From Rhodobacteraceae bacterium CCMM004 (lineage in GTDB: Bacteria; Pseudomonadota; Alphaproteobacteria; Rhodobacterales; Rhodobacteraceae): a stretch of DNA of 64,000 bases. This document shows, one piece after another, positions 15,357-23,377 of this stretch (positions are counted from its first letter, which is position 1; each line of letters opens with the position of its first letter). The notes beneath the pieces were generated by a model that searched no databases, was not told the DNA's origin, and worked only from the letters and a program-made list of their open reading frames with translations. The stretch spans positions 682,001 to 746,000 of the forward strand of contig RZWH01000003.1 of the NCBI GenBank assembly GCA_004005435.1. Direction: 5' to 3'. Position numbers and translations under genes: made by a program.

Positions 15357-15377
15357 CCGATACGATCTCCGCCGACC

Positions 15378-15983
15378 TCAGCCGCGCGCGTCGCCCACGA
15401 GCTTCCACAGCGCGGGCAGGAGCAGCGCCGCCAGCAGAAGCTTGAGCCCGTCGCCCAGGAGGAACGGCGTCAGCCCCCAGGCCAGGATCGGCTGATCCCA
15501 GCCATAGAGCTGCCCCAGCCACAGAAGGCCCGGCACATACAGCAGGACGTTGCCGATCAGCATCGCGACGGCCATCCAGATCATCGACCTGTCCCAGCCG
15601 CGCCGCGCCAGGAGCCCCAGCGCCAGGGTCGCCAGGACATAGCCCACCAGGTAGCCCCCGGTGCTGCCCATCATGTAGCTCACGCCGTTCAGCTCGGCGG
15701 TCGAGCTCTGGAACACGTCGAAGCCGAGGGTGCCCAGGATCATGTAGCCCATGATCGTGGTCAGCCCCAGCCGCGGGCCGTAGGCCGCGCCGATCGACAG
15801 GACCGCAAAGGTGGCCATGTTCACGGCCACCGGGCTGCCTGGCACCGGCACCTTGAGCTTGGCCGCGGCGATCAGCGCGCCGATCCCCAGCGCCACCAGC
15901 ACCGCCTGCTTGATCCTCAGGGCCGCGCCCGTGCCCAGGTTCAGGGCCTCGATCAACACCTTGTCGTTGCGTGCCGCGTCCAT
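15378..15983 (-). CDS. bioY: BioY biotin transporter, ECF S component
   Basis: Membrane protein that binds and takes up biotin, alone or with an ECF energising module. The 201 residues have about six hydrophobic segments and family motifs VPGSPVAVNMATFAVLSIGA, GYMILGTLGFDVF, GSTGGYLVGYV and the final LGDGLKLLLAALLLP. The ATG at 15983 follows GAGGAG and opens the conserved region; longer starts only add sequence antisense to other reading. No bioM/bioN genes and no palindromic BioR-like box are visible nearby. Confidence 0.93.
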   Translation of the reverse strand: MDAARNDKVLIEALNLGTGAALRIKQAVLVALGIGALIAAAKLKVPVPGSPVAVNMATFAVLSIGAAYGPRLGLTTIMGYMILGTLGFDVFQSSTAELNGVSYMMGSTGGYLVGYVLATLALGLLARRGWDRSMIWMAVAMLIGNVLLYVPGLLWLGQLYGWDQPILAWGLTPFLLGDGLKLLLAALLLPALWKLVGDARG

Positions 15984-16072
15984 GGCCGCTCTCCTCGTCG
16001 GTTGCGTTGCGTCCGTCTTGCCCCAAGGTCGCGGCGCCCGCAAGCCTCGGCGGACGCCCGCGTCCCGCGCGC

Positions 16073-16495
16073 TCAGGGGCGCGTGTAGCACGAGGTCATG
16101 GTGTAGTCCTTGCGCGGGCCCCGCACCTCCCACACCGCGGTCCAGTCGTCGGGATCGGCGAGGTCGTAGGCGACGCGGTAGACGTCGGGCGCACAGTCGT
16201 GGCGCGCCGTTGGACGGGCGGGATCGAAGGCGTGGAACGGCCGCCCATCGGCAAAGGCGACGGCCACACGCGCACCGTCGGCCCGCCACAGGTAACTGCG
16301 GGTGGCGGTCAGCGGCGGTGCGGCGCCCAGATGCAGCGTCCCCGCCTCGTCCTGGCGCCAGAGATCGCCGTCGCGGGTCCAGGTCGCGGTGCCGCTCAGC
16401 CGCCCGGACTGGTCCCCGGCGCGGTCGTCGATGCGCCGCGAGAGGCGCCAGCGCCCCTCCAGTCCCGCCAGCCACGCCTGCGCCGCACCCACCAC
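16073..16495 (-). CDS. DUF6314 family protein
   Basis: A 140-residue protein with WLAGLEGRWRLSRRIDD near the start, GTATW, Y-W-ADG and a C-terminal DVYRVAYDLADPDDWTAVWE followed by GPRKDYTMTSCYTR, a lipocalin-like beta pattern matching the DUF6314 family. I chose the GTG at 16495 because GGGAGG stands six bases before it and conservation begins there; an upstream ATG at 16555 would overlap the purB leader. No function is known. It is divergent from purB and 89 bases upstream of bioY on the same strand. Confidence 0.75.
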   Translation of the reverse strand: MVGAAQAWLAGLEGRWRLSRRIDDRAGDQSGRLSGTATWTRDGDLWRQDEAGTLHLGAAPPLTATRSYLWRADGARVAVAFADGRPFHAFDPARPTARHDCAPDVYRVAYDLADPDDWTAVWEVRGPRKDYTMTSCYTRP

Positions 16496-16569
16496 CCCGC
16501 GCCTCCCTTGCCGCCCTGCGGCGTGCAGTCTAGGACTGCGCGCGACCTCTCTCAAGAAAGCCGCCGCCG

Positions 16570-17877
16570 ATGATCTCCCGCTATTCCCGCCCCGAGATGG
16601 TGGCCGTCTGGTCGCCCGAGACCAAGTTTCGCATCTGGTTCGAGATCGAGGCCCACGCGGGCGACGCCATGGCCGAGATGGGCACCATCCCGCGCGAGAA
16701 CGCCCAGGCGGTGTGGGCCGCGGCCGACACCGAGTTCGACGTCGCCCGGATCGACGAGATCGAGGCCGTGACCCGTCACGACGTGATCGCGTTCCTCACC
16801 CACCTGGCCGAGATCGTCGGCCCCGACAATGCCCGCTTCGTGCACCAGGGCATGACCTCGTCCGACGTGCTCGACACCACCTTCAACGTGCAGCTCACCC
16901 GCGCGTGCGACATTCTGATCGCGGATGTCGAGGCGCTGCTCGCCGCGCTCAAGCGCCGGGCCTACGAGCACAAGGATACGGTGCGCATCGGCCGCTCCCA
17001 CGGCATCCATGCCGAGCCGGTGACCATGGGCCTGACCTTTGCCCGTTTCTACGCCGAGATGGACCGCAACCTGACCCGTCTGCGCACCGCGCGCGCCGAA
17101 ATCGCGACCGGCGCTCTGTCGGGCGCGGTCGGCACCTTCGCCAACATCGACCCGGCGGTCGAGGCCCATGTCTGCGCCAAGATGGGCCTCAGCCCCGAGC
17201 CGATCTCGACCCAGGTGATCCCCCGCGACCGGCACGCGGCGTTCTTTGCCGCGCTGGCGGTGGTGGCCTCGTCGGTGGAGAACGTCGCCACCGAGATCCG
17301 CCACATGCAGCGGACCGAGGTGCTGGAGGCCGAGGAGTACTTCGCCCCCGGCCAGAAGGGCTCCAGCGCCATGCCGCACAAGCGCAATCCGGTGCTGACA
17401 GAGAACCTGACGGGCCTCGCCCGCCTGGTGCGGTCGACCGTGATCCCGGCGCTGGAGAACGTGGCGCTCTGGCACGAGCGCGACATCTCGCATTCGTCGG
17501 TCGAGCGGATGATCGGCCCGGACGCCACGGTGACGCTGGACTTCGCGCTGGCCCGCCTCACCGGGGTGATCGAGCGGCTGGTGGTCTATCCCGACCGCTG
17601 CCGCGCCAACCTCGACCGCCTGGGCGGGCTGGTCATGAGCCAACGCGTGCTCCTGGCGCTGACGCAGAAGGGGGTGAGCCGCGAGGACGCCTATGCCCTG
17701 GTCCAGCGCAACGCGATGAAGGTGTGGGAGGACGGCGCCGATTTCCAAACCGAACTCCTGGCCGACCCCGAGGTGACCGCCGCGCTCAGCCACGAGGAGA
17801 TCGCCGAAAAGTTCGACCTGGGCTATCATACCAAGCATGTGGACACGATCTTTGCCCGGGTTTTCGGCGACGGCTGA
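16570..17877 (+). CDS. purB: adenylosuccinate lyase
   Basis: Cleaves SAICAR and adenylosuccinate to release fumarate in purine synthesis. The 435 residues follow the fumarase/aspartase fold: EIEAVTRHDVIAFLTHLAE, the motif HQGMTSSDVLDT near 95-106, GRSHGIHAEP near 141-150, and the superfamily signature GSSAMPHKRNPV near 261-272 with its catalytic Ser. Length is normal. It stands alone, divergent from the DUF6314 gene, with a GC-rich hairpin 28 bases after the stop. Confidence 0.96.
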   Translation: MISRYSRPEMVAVWSPETKFRIWFEIEAHAGDAMAEMGTIPRENAQAVWAAADTEFDVARIDEIEAVTRHDVIAFLTHLAEIVGPDNARFVHQGMTSSDVLDTTFNVQLTRACDILIADVEALLAALKRRAYEHKDTVRIGRSHGIHAEPVTMGLTFARFYAEMDRNLTRLRTARAEIATGALSGAVGTFANIDPAVEAHVCAKMGLSPEPISTQVIPRDRHAAFFAALAVVASSVENVATEIRHMQRTEVLEAEEYFAPGQKGSSAMPHKRNPVLTENLTGLARLVRSTVIPALENVALWHERDISHSSVERMIGPDATVTLDFALARLTGVIERLVVYPDRCRANLDRLGGLVMSQRVLLALTQKGVSREDAYALVQRNAMKVWEDGADFQTELLADPEVTAALSHEEIAEKFDLGYHTKHVDTIFARVFGDG

Positions 17878-17905
17878 CGCCTCGGCGCCGATCCGATCCG
17901 TCGCA

Positions 17906-17935
17906 GGCCGGGGCCGAGTGACTTTCGCCCCGGCC
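17906..17935 (+). terminator. GC-rich hairpin after purB
   Basis: GGCCGGGGC pairs perfectly with GCCCCGGCC (9 bp, 12-base loop). No T-run follows, so it may attenuate or stabilise rather than terminate; the next small gene starts 42 bases later. Confidence 0.4.
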
Positions 17936-17977
17936 GTGCTATGCTCCCTGCCACCGACATCCAACGGGAGACGACGC

Positions 17978-18142
17978 ATGAAGACCAAGATCATCATCGC
18001 CGCCGCCGCTCTGGCCGTGGCGCCCACCTTCGCCGCGGCGATGTGCTCGGGGCTCAAGCATCAGGACACGGCCATGTCCTGCGCCGATGGCAGCGTCTAC
18101 GACGCCGACACCAACACCTGCGTAAAGATCGTCACGGGCTGA
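17978..18142 (+). CDS. small secreted cysteine-containing protein
   Basis: A 54-residue precursor with a signal peptide (MKTKIIIAAAALAVAPTFAA) and a mature part of about 33 residues holding three Cys: MCSGLKHQDTAMSC and the VYDADTNTCV end. The pattern ADG-VYDADTNTC resembles a chitin-binding or thrombospondin-like mini-fold, but no function is established. CGGGAG precedes the ATG. Similar small proteins follow purB in related bacteria, and the next gene carries a comparable C...VWDEKTQSCV motif. Confidence 0.75.
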   Translation: MKTKIIIAAAALAVAPTFAAAMCSGLKHQDTAMSCADGSVYDADTNTCVKIVTG

Positions 18143-18191
18143 CGCAGCATTCCCCCGGCGTCCGCGCCGGGGTCCTTGCGCCGGAGGGGCC

Positions 18192-18728
18192 ATGAGACCG
18201 ATCCTTGTCGCCGCGGCCGTCGCCGCGTTTCCGTTGGCCGCCCTCGCGGTGGGGTCCGACGACAGCACCCCGCCCAAACCGACGCAGACCAACACCGACT
18301 GCACCGGCGCCCAGGTCTGGGACGAAAAGACCCAAAGCTGCGTCGACGCGCGCGACAGCCGCCTCGACGACGCCACCCGGCTCGACGCCGTGCGTGAGCT
18401 GGCGCATGCCGGAGCGCTGGACCGCGCGGGGGCCGTCCTCGACGCGATTGCGGACCAGTCGGGCGACGGGGCCCTGACCTATCGCGGCTTTCTCGCCCGA
18501 CAGACGGGGGACATGGACGCGGCGATGCTGTGGTATGCCCGCGCGCTCGACAGCAACCCCGACAACCTGCTGGCGCGGTCCTACATGGGGCAAGGGCTGG
18601 CGGCGATGGGCGACATGGCCGGCGCCCGCGCGCAACTGACCGAAATCCGCACCCGCGGCGGGCGGTTCACCTGGCCCGAAGTGGCGCTGCGTCTGGCGAT
18701 CGAGAGCGGCCGCGCGCCCGCCTACTGA
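18192..18728 (+). CDS. periplasmic tetratricopeptide-repeat protein
   Basis: A 178-residue protein with a signal peptide (MRPILVAAAVAAFPLAALA), a Cys-pair motif CTGAQVWDEKTQSC near 37-50 echoing the preceding small gene, then helical TPR-like repeats (about 65-165), with ALDSNPDNLLARSYMGQGLA as the clearest. It probably mediates protein contacts in the periplasm. Its last seven bases overlap the convergent hydrolase gene. The shared Cys motif suggests that it and the 54-residue protein derive from one ancestor or act together. Confidence 0.8.
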   Translation: MRPILVAAAVAAFPLAALAVGSDDSTPPKPTQTNTDCTGAQVWDEKTQSCVDARDSRLDDATRLDAVRELAHAGALDRAGAVLDAIADQSGDGALTYRGFLARQTGDMDAAMLWYARALDSNPDNLLARSYMGQGLAAMGDMAGARAQLTEIRTRGGRFTWPEVALRLAIESGRAPAY

Positions 18729-19492
18729 GCCGCGGCGCGCGAGGGGTTCAGCAGGACCGGCGCGGGGGTCCGGGCCAGCCACGCGCGCAGGGCATCGGTG
18801 ACCGCATCGGGCCGCTCCAGCATCGGCACATGGCCCGCGCCCGCCACGATCTCCAACTGCGCGTTGGGCATCAGCCCGGCGAGGAAGTCCAGCCGCTGAG
18901 GCCGACAGATCGTATCGGCCGCCCCGCCCAGCACCAGCGCGGGCAACCGCGCCTGGCGCAGGGTCCGCTGTTGGTCCGGCCGCCGCTGCATCGCCCGCGC
19001 CTGGCGCAGATAGGTCCCCTCGCCCAGGCCCCGCGCCATCTCGGCCAGACAGTCCCTGAGCGGCGCCCTGAGCGGCCCGGGGGCCAGCGCGTCTTCGGGC
19101 ACATCCTCGGCCACCACCGCGTCGAGGAGCCCCGCCTTGACCCGCGCCATCCTGAGCTCGCGCTCGGCCGCCACCGACGGCGTCTCGGCCAGACAGAAGG
19201 TGGCCGAGAGCGCGATGCGGGTGATCCGCGCACCCGCCTGGCGCAGCATCTCGATGGCGACGCAACCGCCCAGCCCGTGCCCGGCCACGGCGAACCGTTC
19301 GGGCGCGGCGGCCAGGGCGGCGGCGGCGGCCTCGCCCACCGTCTCGGCCCGACCCCAGGCCGGCAGGATCAGCGGCATCTCGGCCGACAGCGCCTCGACC
19401 TGCGGCCCCCAGAGCCGCACGTCACACATGAAGCCGGGGATCAGCATCAGGGGCTCGGCCGGACGCGGCCCCTCTAGCGGGGATTGATACAT
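18722..19492 (-). CDS. alpha/beta-hydrolase fold protein with Gly at the nucleophile site
   Basis: A 256-residue alpha/beta-hydrolase: oxyanion region LMLIPGFMCDVRLW near 16-29, nucleophile elbow AGHGLGG near 89-95, acid region LVLGGAADTICRP and His loop GAGHVPML. The elbow normally reads GHSxGG; here the codon is GGG (Gly), so the usual Ser nucleophile is missing while the Asp and His remain. It may be a non-hydrolytic binder, or use another mechanism. It is followed on the same strand by no close gene; the neighbour upstream begins 84 bases away. Confidence 0.88.
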   Translation of the reverse strand: MYQSPLEGPRPAEPLMLIPGFMCDVRLWGPQVEALSAEMPLILPAWGRAETVGEAAAAALAAAPERFAVAGHGLGGCVAIEMLRQAGARITRIALSATFCLAETPSVAAERELRMARVKAGLLDAVVAEDVPEDALAPGPLRAPLRDCLAEMARGLGEGTYLRQARAMQRRPDQQRTLRQARLPALVLGGAADTICRPQRLDFLAGLMPNAQLEIVAGAGHVPMLERPDAVTDALRAWLARTPAPVLLNPSRAAAQ

Positions 19493-19575
19493 GCTCTGCC
19501 TCTCGGTCCGATCTTGGTGCCGGATGCCCCGAGGCTAGGCGCAACCGGCGCTCCAGGCAAGCGCGGCGCGCGCCG

Positions 19576-20187
19576 TTACGGATAGGCGATGCCGCGAAAC
19601 GGCGGAAAGTGGCCGTGGCAGAGCGGCGCGTCGGGGTCCGGGCGCCAGCGACCGCGCGGCGCGACATAGCTGAACACCCGCCGCTCCGGCGCCTCGCGCC
19701 AGGTCAGGTTGAGCGCCGCGTTGATCGGAAAGACCCACACCTCGTGAAACGGTAGGTGGTCGTGGAGCCATTGCGCCAACACGCGCCAATCCTCGCCCGC
19801 GGCATAGCGGTCGGCGAACCAGGGGATCACCACGCTGACGCAGGCGCCCATGCGCCCTTCGGCGTCGCGCCGATCCCAGATATGGTTGGCCCAGTTGCGG
19901 TCGTTGGCGGCGCAGGCATGCCCCCGGGCATTGCCGAAGGCGTTGACCCGCGGGCTGCGATAGCCCGAGCGGATCTCGATGGGACCGAAGGTCTCGACCA
20001 GGGGTTCGAGCAGATCCTCGGCAAGCCGCCGCCCCGCGGCGATCATCAGGTCGGGGTCGTCGGGCAGATTGGGGATGCCGTAGAGGTTGCCGATCTCGGA
20101 GTTGAGGAAGTTGCGGACGTAGAAGTGGCGCGACAGGCGCATGCGGCCCAGGCGCTCCAGGGCGGCATAGCTGGCGGGCGGTTTCAC
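19576..20187 (-). CDS. M15-like peptidase fold protein
   Basis: A 203-residue protein with EPLVETFGPIEIRSGYRSPR near 64-83, the start of the peptidase M15/D-Ala-D-Ala carboxypeptidase-like fold, then ARGHACAANDRNWANHIWD and a later HEVWVFP. The classic SxHxxGxAxD zinc motif is replaced by NHIWDRRDAEG, so activity is doubtful. There is no signal peptide. The GTG start at 20187 overlaps the stop of the preceding hydrolase as GTGA, which fixes the start. The role is unknown. Confidence 0.75.
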   Translation of the reverse strand: MKPPASYAALERLGRMRLSRHFYVRNFLNSEIGNLYGIPNLPDDPDLMIAAGRRLAEDLLEPLVETFGPIEIRSGYRSPRVNAFGNARGHACAANDRNWANHIWDRRDAEGRMGACVSVVIPWFADRYAAGEDWRVLAQWLHDHLPFHEVWVFPINAALNLTWREAPERRVFSYVAPRGRWRPDPDAPLCHGHFPPFRGIAYP

Positions 20188-21164
20188 AGCGCCTCGGCCC
20201 AGGCCGCCACGATCTCGGTCATCGCGTCTGTCAGGCCGGGGCTCAGGATGTCGCCGGCCAGGACGTGGGCGTTGGGGTCGTCGCCGGGCCCCGGGTCCAG
20301 GGTCCGCACCGTGACCGACCCGCCCCAGCGCTCGGCGACCGCGCGGGTGGCCTCGGGCCGGACCACCCGGTCGGCGTCGGACCACACGAAGAGCGCGGGA
20401 ACCTCGGTGGCCGCATAGTCCAGATCGGCGGCATGGGCGACCAGCGCGCCGAGGGCCACCAGGGCCGACGTCGGATAGCGCGGCGTCCACCACGCGGCAT
20501 GCTCGGCGTTCAGCGGCGCAAAGCTCCGTTCCTCCCCCGCCACCCACGGACCCCAAAGCCGCACGCCCGGCCAGCGCAAGAGCCGCGCCGCGGGAGACGA
20601 CATGGCGAAGTTGGGCGACAGCAGCACCACCCCCGCCACCCCCTCGGCATAGCGCGGGTCGGCCCCGGCGATGGCGGCCAGGGTGCCGCCGGTGGAGCTG
20701 CCCATCACCAGGACGCGGTCGGCCACGGACCGCCCGGCACTCAGCGCCTCGTCCAGGTCGGCCAGCCAATCGCCCGCCCGCGGCTCGGCCAGCGCCGCGC
20801 CGTCCCGCCCGTGCCCGGCCAGCCGGGTCAGGATCAGTGGAGCGTTCAGCCGCGCCGCCACCCGCTCGGCCACCGGATGGATGTCGCGCGCGGTGGCGGA
20901 GTAGCCGTGCAGATAGACCAGCGCCAGGTCGGCGGAGCGGCCCGGCGCACCGGGCCACACCACCCGCTTCTCCGCGCCGGGGCGCAGGTCGGGCACCTCC
21001 CGCTCGGCGGCGGCGAAGTAGCTGTCCAGGTCGCCGCCCAGCCGCGCGGCGTCGAACGGCGGCGGGACCACAGCCCGCTCGGGCGGGGCGGCGAGCCACA
21101 GAACCGCGACCGCCGCCACCACGACCGCGATCAGCCCCGCGGCGGCGCGGCCCAGGCGTCTCAT
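20184..21164 (-). CDS. membrane-anchored alpha/beta hydrolase
   Basis: A 326-residue protein with an N-terminal hydrophobic helix (about residues 5-26) and a hydrolase fold: LALVYLHGYSATARDIHPVA near 80-99, nucleophile elbow MGSSTGG near 154-160, and ALFVWSDADRVVRP for the acid. The catalytic Ser is intact, unlike the hydrolase at 18722. It probably faces the periplasm as an esterase or lipase-like enzyme; no substrate is evident. Overlaps of four bases with both neighbours tie it into a three-gene operon. Confidence 0.88.
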   Translation of the reverse strand: MRRLGRAAAGLIAVVVAAVAVLWLAAPPERAVVPPPFDAARLGGDLDSYFAAAEREVPDLRPGAEKRVVWPGAPGRSADLALVYLHGYSATARDIHPVAERVAARLNAPLILTRLAGHGRDGAALAEPRAGDWLADLDEALSAGRSVADRVLVMGSSTGGTLAAIAGADPRYAEGVAGVVLLSPNFAMSSPAARLLRWPGVRLWGPWVAGEERSFAPLNAEHAAWWTPRYPTSALVALGALVAHAADLDYAATEVPALFVWSDADRVVRPEATRAVAERWGGSVTVRTLDPGPGDDPNAHVLAGDILSPGLTDAMTEIVAAWAEAL

Positions 21165-21898
21165 CCCGAGACCTCCTCCACCGCCCGCCCGATGGCCGCC
21201 AGGCAGGCGGGGTCGGAAAACCTGTGGTCGGCGCCCTTCACCAGCGTCAGCCGCACGTCAGGGCCGTCCAGGTGGTCGAGGAGCCGCAGCGCCACGGACC
21301 GCTCCACGTCCGCGTCTGCGGTGCCCTGGAGCAGCCGAACGGGGAACGGCGCCAACAGAGCCGTGCGCAGGACCAGGTGGTCGCGCGCGTCCTCGACCAT
21401 CCGGCGGGTGATCACATAGGGGTCGCCGTAATCCGAGGGGCGCAAGGTGCGGCCCTCGCGCTCCAACTCGGCCCGCTGCTCGGCTGACAGGCCGGGCAGA
21501 AGGCTGTCCTCCATGAAGTCCGGCGCCGCGGCGATGCCCACAAGGCCCGCCACGCGGCCGGGCCTGGCTCGGGCGCAGAGGAGCGCGATCCAGCCGCCCA
21601 TGGACGATCCGACCAGAACCTGCGGCCCCTCGGTCAGGGCGTCGAGCGCGGCCAGCGCGTCCTCGGCCCAGTCGCCGATGGCGCCGTCCTCGAACCGCCC
21701 CGACGATTGCCCGTGCCCGGAATAGTCGAAGCGGAGGAAGGCGCGGCCGCGGTCCCTGGCCCAGTTCTCCAGCCACAGCGCCTTGGTCCCCTCCATGTCC
21801 GAGCGGAAGCCGCCGAGGAACACCACCCCCGGCCCCGCCCCGTCGACCCGCACATGGGCGATCCGACGCCCCTCTGGCGTCGTCAACATCTCCGGCAT
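21161..21898 (-). CDS. cytoplasmic alpha/beta hydrolase
   Basis: A 245-residue hydrolase with GVVFLGGFRSDMEGTKALWL near 24-43, FLRFDYSGHGQSSGRF, the nucleophile elbow VGSSMGGW near 95-102, LLQGTADADVE (acid) and VKGADHRFSD (His). The SxxG pattern and the FDYSGHG motif resemble the ABHD10-like thioesterase/esterase branch. No signal peptide. First gene of the operon continuing through 20184 and 19576; the ATG at 21898 opens conservation. Confidence 0.9.
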   Translation of the reverse strand: MPEMLTTPEGRRIAHVRVDGAGPGVVFLGGFRSDMEGTKALWLENWARDRGRAFLRFDYSGHGQSSGRFEDGAIGDWAEDALAALDALTEGPQVLVGSSMGGWIALLCARARPGRVAGLVGIAAAPDFMEDSLLPGLSAEQRAELEREGRTLRPSDYGDPYVITRRMVEDARDHLVLRTALLAPFPVRLLQGTADADVERSVALRLLDHLDGPDVRLTLVKGADHRFSDPACLAAIGRAVEEVSG

Positions 21899-21969
21899 CG
21901 CACCCTCCCAGACCGTCGGCCCCGATCTGGCCCGGATCGCGGGTCGAGGGCAAGCGCGACGCGGCAGTC

Positions 21970-23259
21970 TCAGAGCCCCTCTTCGACCTCGTCGAGGCCC
22001 CGCGCCACCGCCACCGCGCCGAGGCACATCGCCGCGAAGAGCGCGAGCGTCGCGCCGGGCCCCGCCAGGGCGGCCAGCGCGCCGAACACGCCCGAGCCCA
22101 GCAGGACCAGACCGATCACCGTGTTCGACACCGCGGTATAGGCGGTGCGCAGATCCGCCGGCGCCATGTCGACGAGGTAGGTGGAGCGGCCCTGCCGCAC
22201 TCCGTGATAGGCGATCATCAGGCCGAAGAGCACCACGGGCATGGCCCAAGCCGTCCCGGCCAGGCCCGCCATGTCCAGCGCCAGGGCCGCCGCGAGGGCC
22301 GCCGCGCCGGCGCTGCCCGAGCGGCTGAGCACCGTGCGGCTCGACCGGTCGGCCAGCCGTCCCCAGACATAGGAGCTGAGAAACGACGCAGCGGCCGAGG
22401 CCAGCACCAGCGCTCCCAACTGCTCCAGAGCACCGCCCCCCGCCCCGGCGCCCAGCAGGACCAGGTAGGGCGGCGCCAGGGCAGTGGCGGTCAGCAGCCC
22501 GCGGGCGGCGATTAAGCGGACGAGTTGCGGGTCTTCGCGCAGGAGCCGCAACTGGCCCCAGGCGGTGCCATCCACCTCACCCGGCGTCGGCTCCTCCCGC
22601 AAGGTGGCGAAGATTGCGCCGGCGACCAGCCACAGCGCCGCCGCCAGGGTCAGAGCGCCAACCACGAGGAGGTAGCGTTCGGCGCTTCCGACCAGGAGGA
22701 GAAGCGCAAAGGCGACGACGCCGGCCGCCGCCACCGAGCTGGCCAGGCCCGTGGCGCTGCCGCGCCGCGCCTTGCCCACCGTCTTGCCCAGCACATCCTT
22801 GTAGCTGACCGAACAGACCGAGCGGGCCAGCGCCAGAACGGCCAGGGCGGCACAGACCGCGATCCCGGCCGCGGCGCCAGAGAGGGTCAGACCGGCGGCG
22901 ACGATGGCCGCGCAGGCCGCCCCCTGCACCGCGCTCCCCGCGGCCCAGGCCCATTTGCGCCGCGCCATGGCCCGGATCCGCGGCGCGGTCAGCAACTGCG
23001 GCAACAGCGCGCCGGCCTCGCGGATCGGCACCAGCAGGCCGACGAAAACCGATCCCGCTCCGAGATGGGTCAGGAGCCAGCTCAACACCAGCTTGGGGTC
23101 CAAAAGGCCGTCGGCGAGCTTGGTCATCGACAGCGCCGCGGCGTGGCGGAGGAAGTTGCCCGGCTCGGCCTCCGCCGCCGACGGGGTCAGGCCGCCGTCG
23201 TCGTCGGTGTCCTCGGTCAGGGCCTCGAACAAGGTTTCCTCAAAGCTCTCAGCCGCCAT
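21970..23259 (-). CDS. MFS-type membrane transporter
   Basis: About 429 residues with some twelve hydrophobic segments and an acidic N-terminal extension of about 40 residues before the first helix (EALTEDTDDDGG). It has VSYKDVLGKTVGKARRGSAT as the loop between helices and a second half beginning RLIAARGLLTATALAPPYLV. The substrate is unknown. Two adjacent ATGs are possible; the second (23259) is better spaced from AAGGGG. It is divergent from the ArsR-AHSA1 gene and shares its operator, so it may be the regulated target. Confidence 0.85.
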   Translation of the reverse strand: MAAESFEETLFEALTEDTDDDGGLTPSAAEAEPGNFLRHAAALSMTKLADGLLDPKLVLSWLLTHLGAGSVFVGLLVPIREAGALLPQLLTAPRIRAMARRKWAWAAGSAVQGAACAAIVAAGLTLSGAAAGIAVCAALAVLALARSVCSVSYKDVLGKTVGKARRGSATGLASSVAAAGVVAFALLLLVGSAERYLLVVGALTLAAALWLVAGAIFATLREEPTPGEVDGTAWGQLRLLREDPQLVRLIAARGLLTATALAPPYLVLLGAGAGGGALEQLGALVLASAAASFLSSYVWGRLADRSSRTVLSRSGSAGAAALAAALALDMAGLAGTAWAMPVVLFGLMIAYHGVRQGRSTYLVDMAPADLRTAYTAVSNTVIGLVLLGSGVFGALAALAGPGATLALFAAMCLGAVAVARGLDEVEEGL

Positions 23260-23313
23260 CATCCGCCCCTTCTCCTGTGCGCCCCCGGCACATAGCGGCG
23301 CGGCGCGGGATGA

Positions 23314-23351
23314 CACGTGCCAATCTACTCACGTAATCAGATTGACACGTG
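23314..23351. promoter_or_regulatory. operator between MFS gene and arsR-type gene
   Basis: Arms at 23314-23326 (CACGTGCCAATCT) and 23339-23351 (AGATTGACACGTG) are complementary in 12 of 13 positions and flank a 12-base spacer. The right arm covers the -35 box of the plus-strand promoter, so a bound dimer would block RNA polymerase. It lies 54 bases upstream of the divergent transporter start. ArsR-family proteins use such inverted repeats. Confidence 0.75.
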
Positions 23352-23370
23352 ACCATAGAATCACATATTC
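23342..23370 (+). promoter_or_regulatory. sigma-70 promoter of the arsR-type gene
   Basis: A perfect -35 TTGACA at 23342-23347, a spacer of 16-17 bases and a -10 CATATT/ATATTC at 23364-23370. The ATG at 23378 lies only about seven bases after the -10, where transcription would begin, so the mRNA is probably leaderless. Confidence 0.7.
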
Positions 23371-23377
23371 CGACGCC

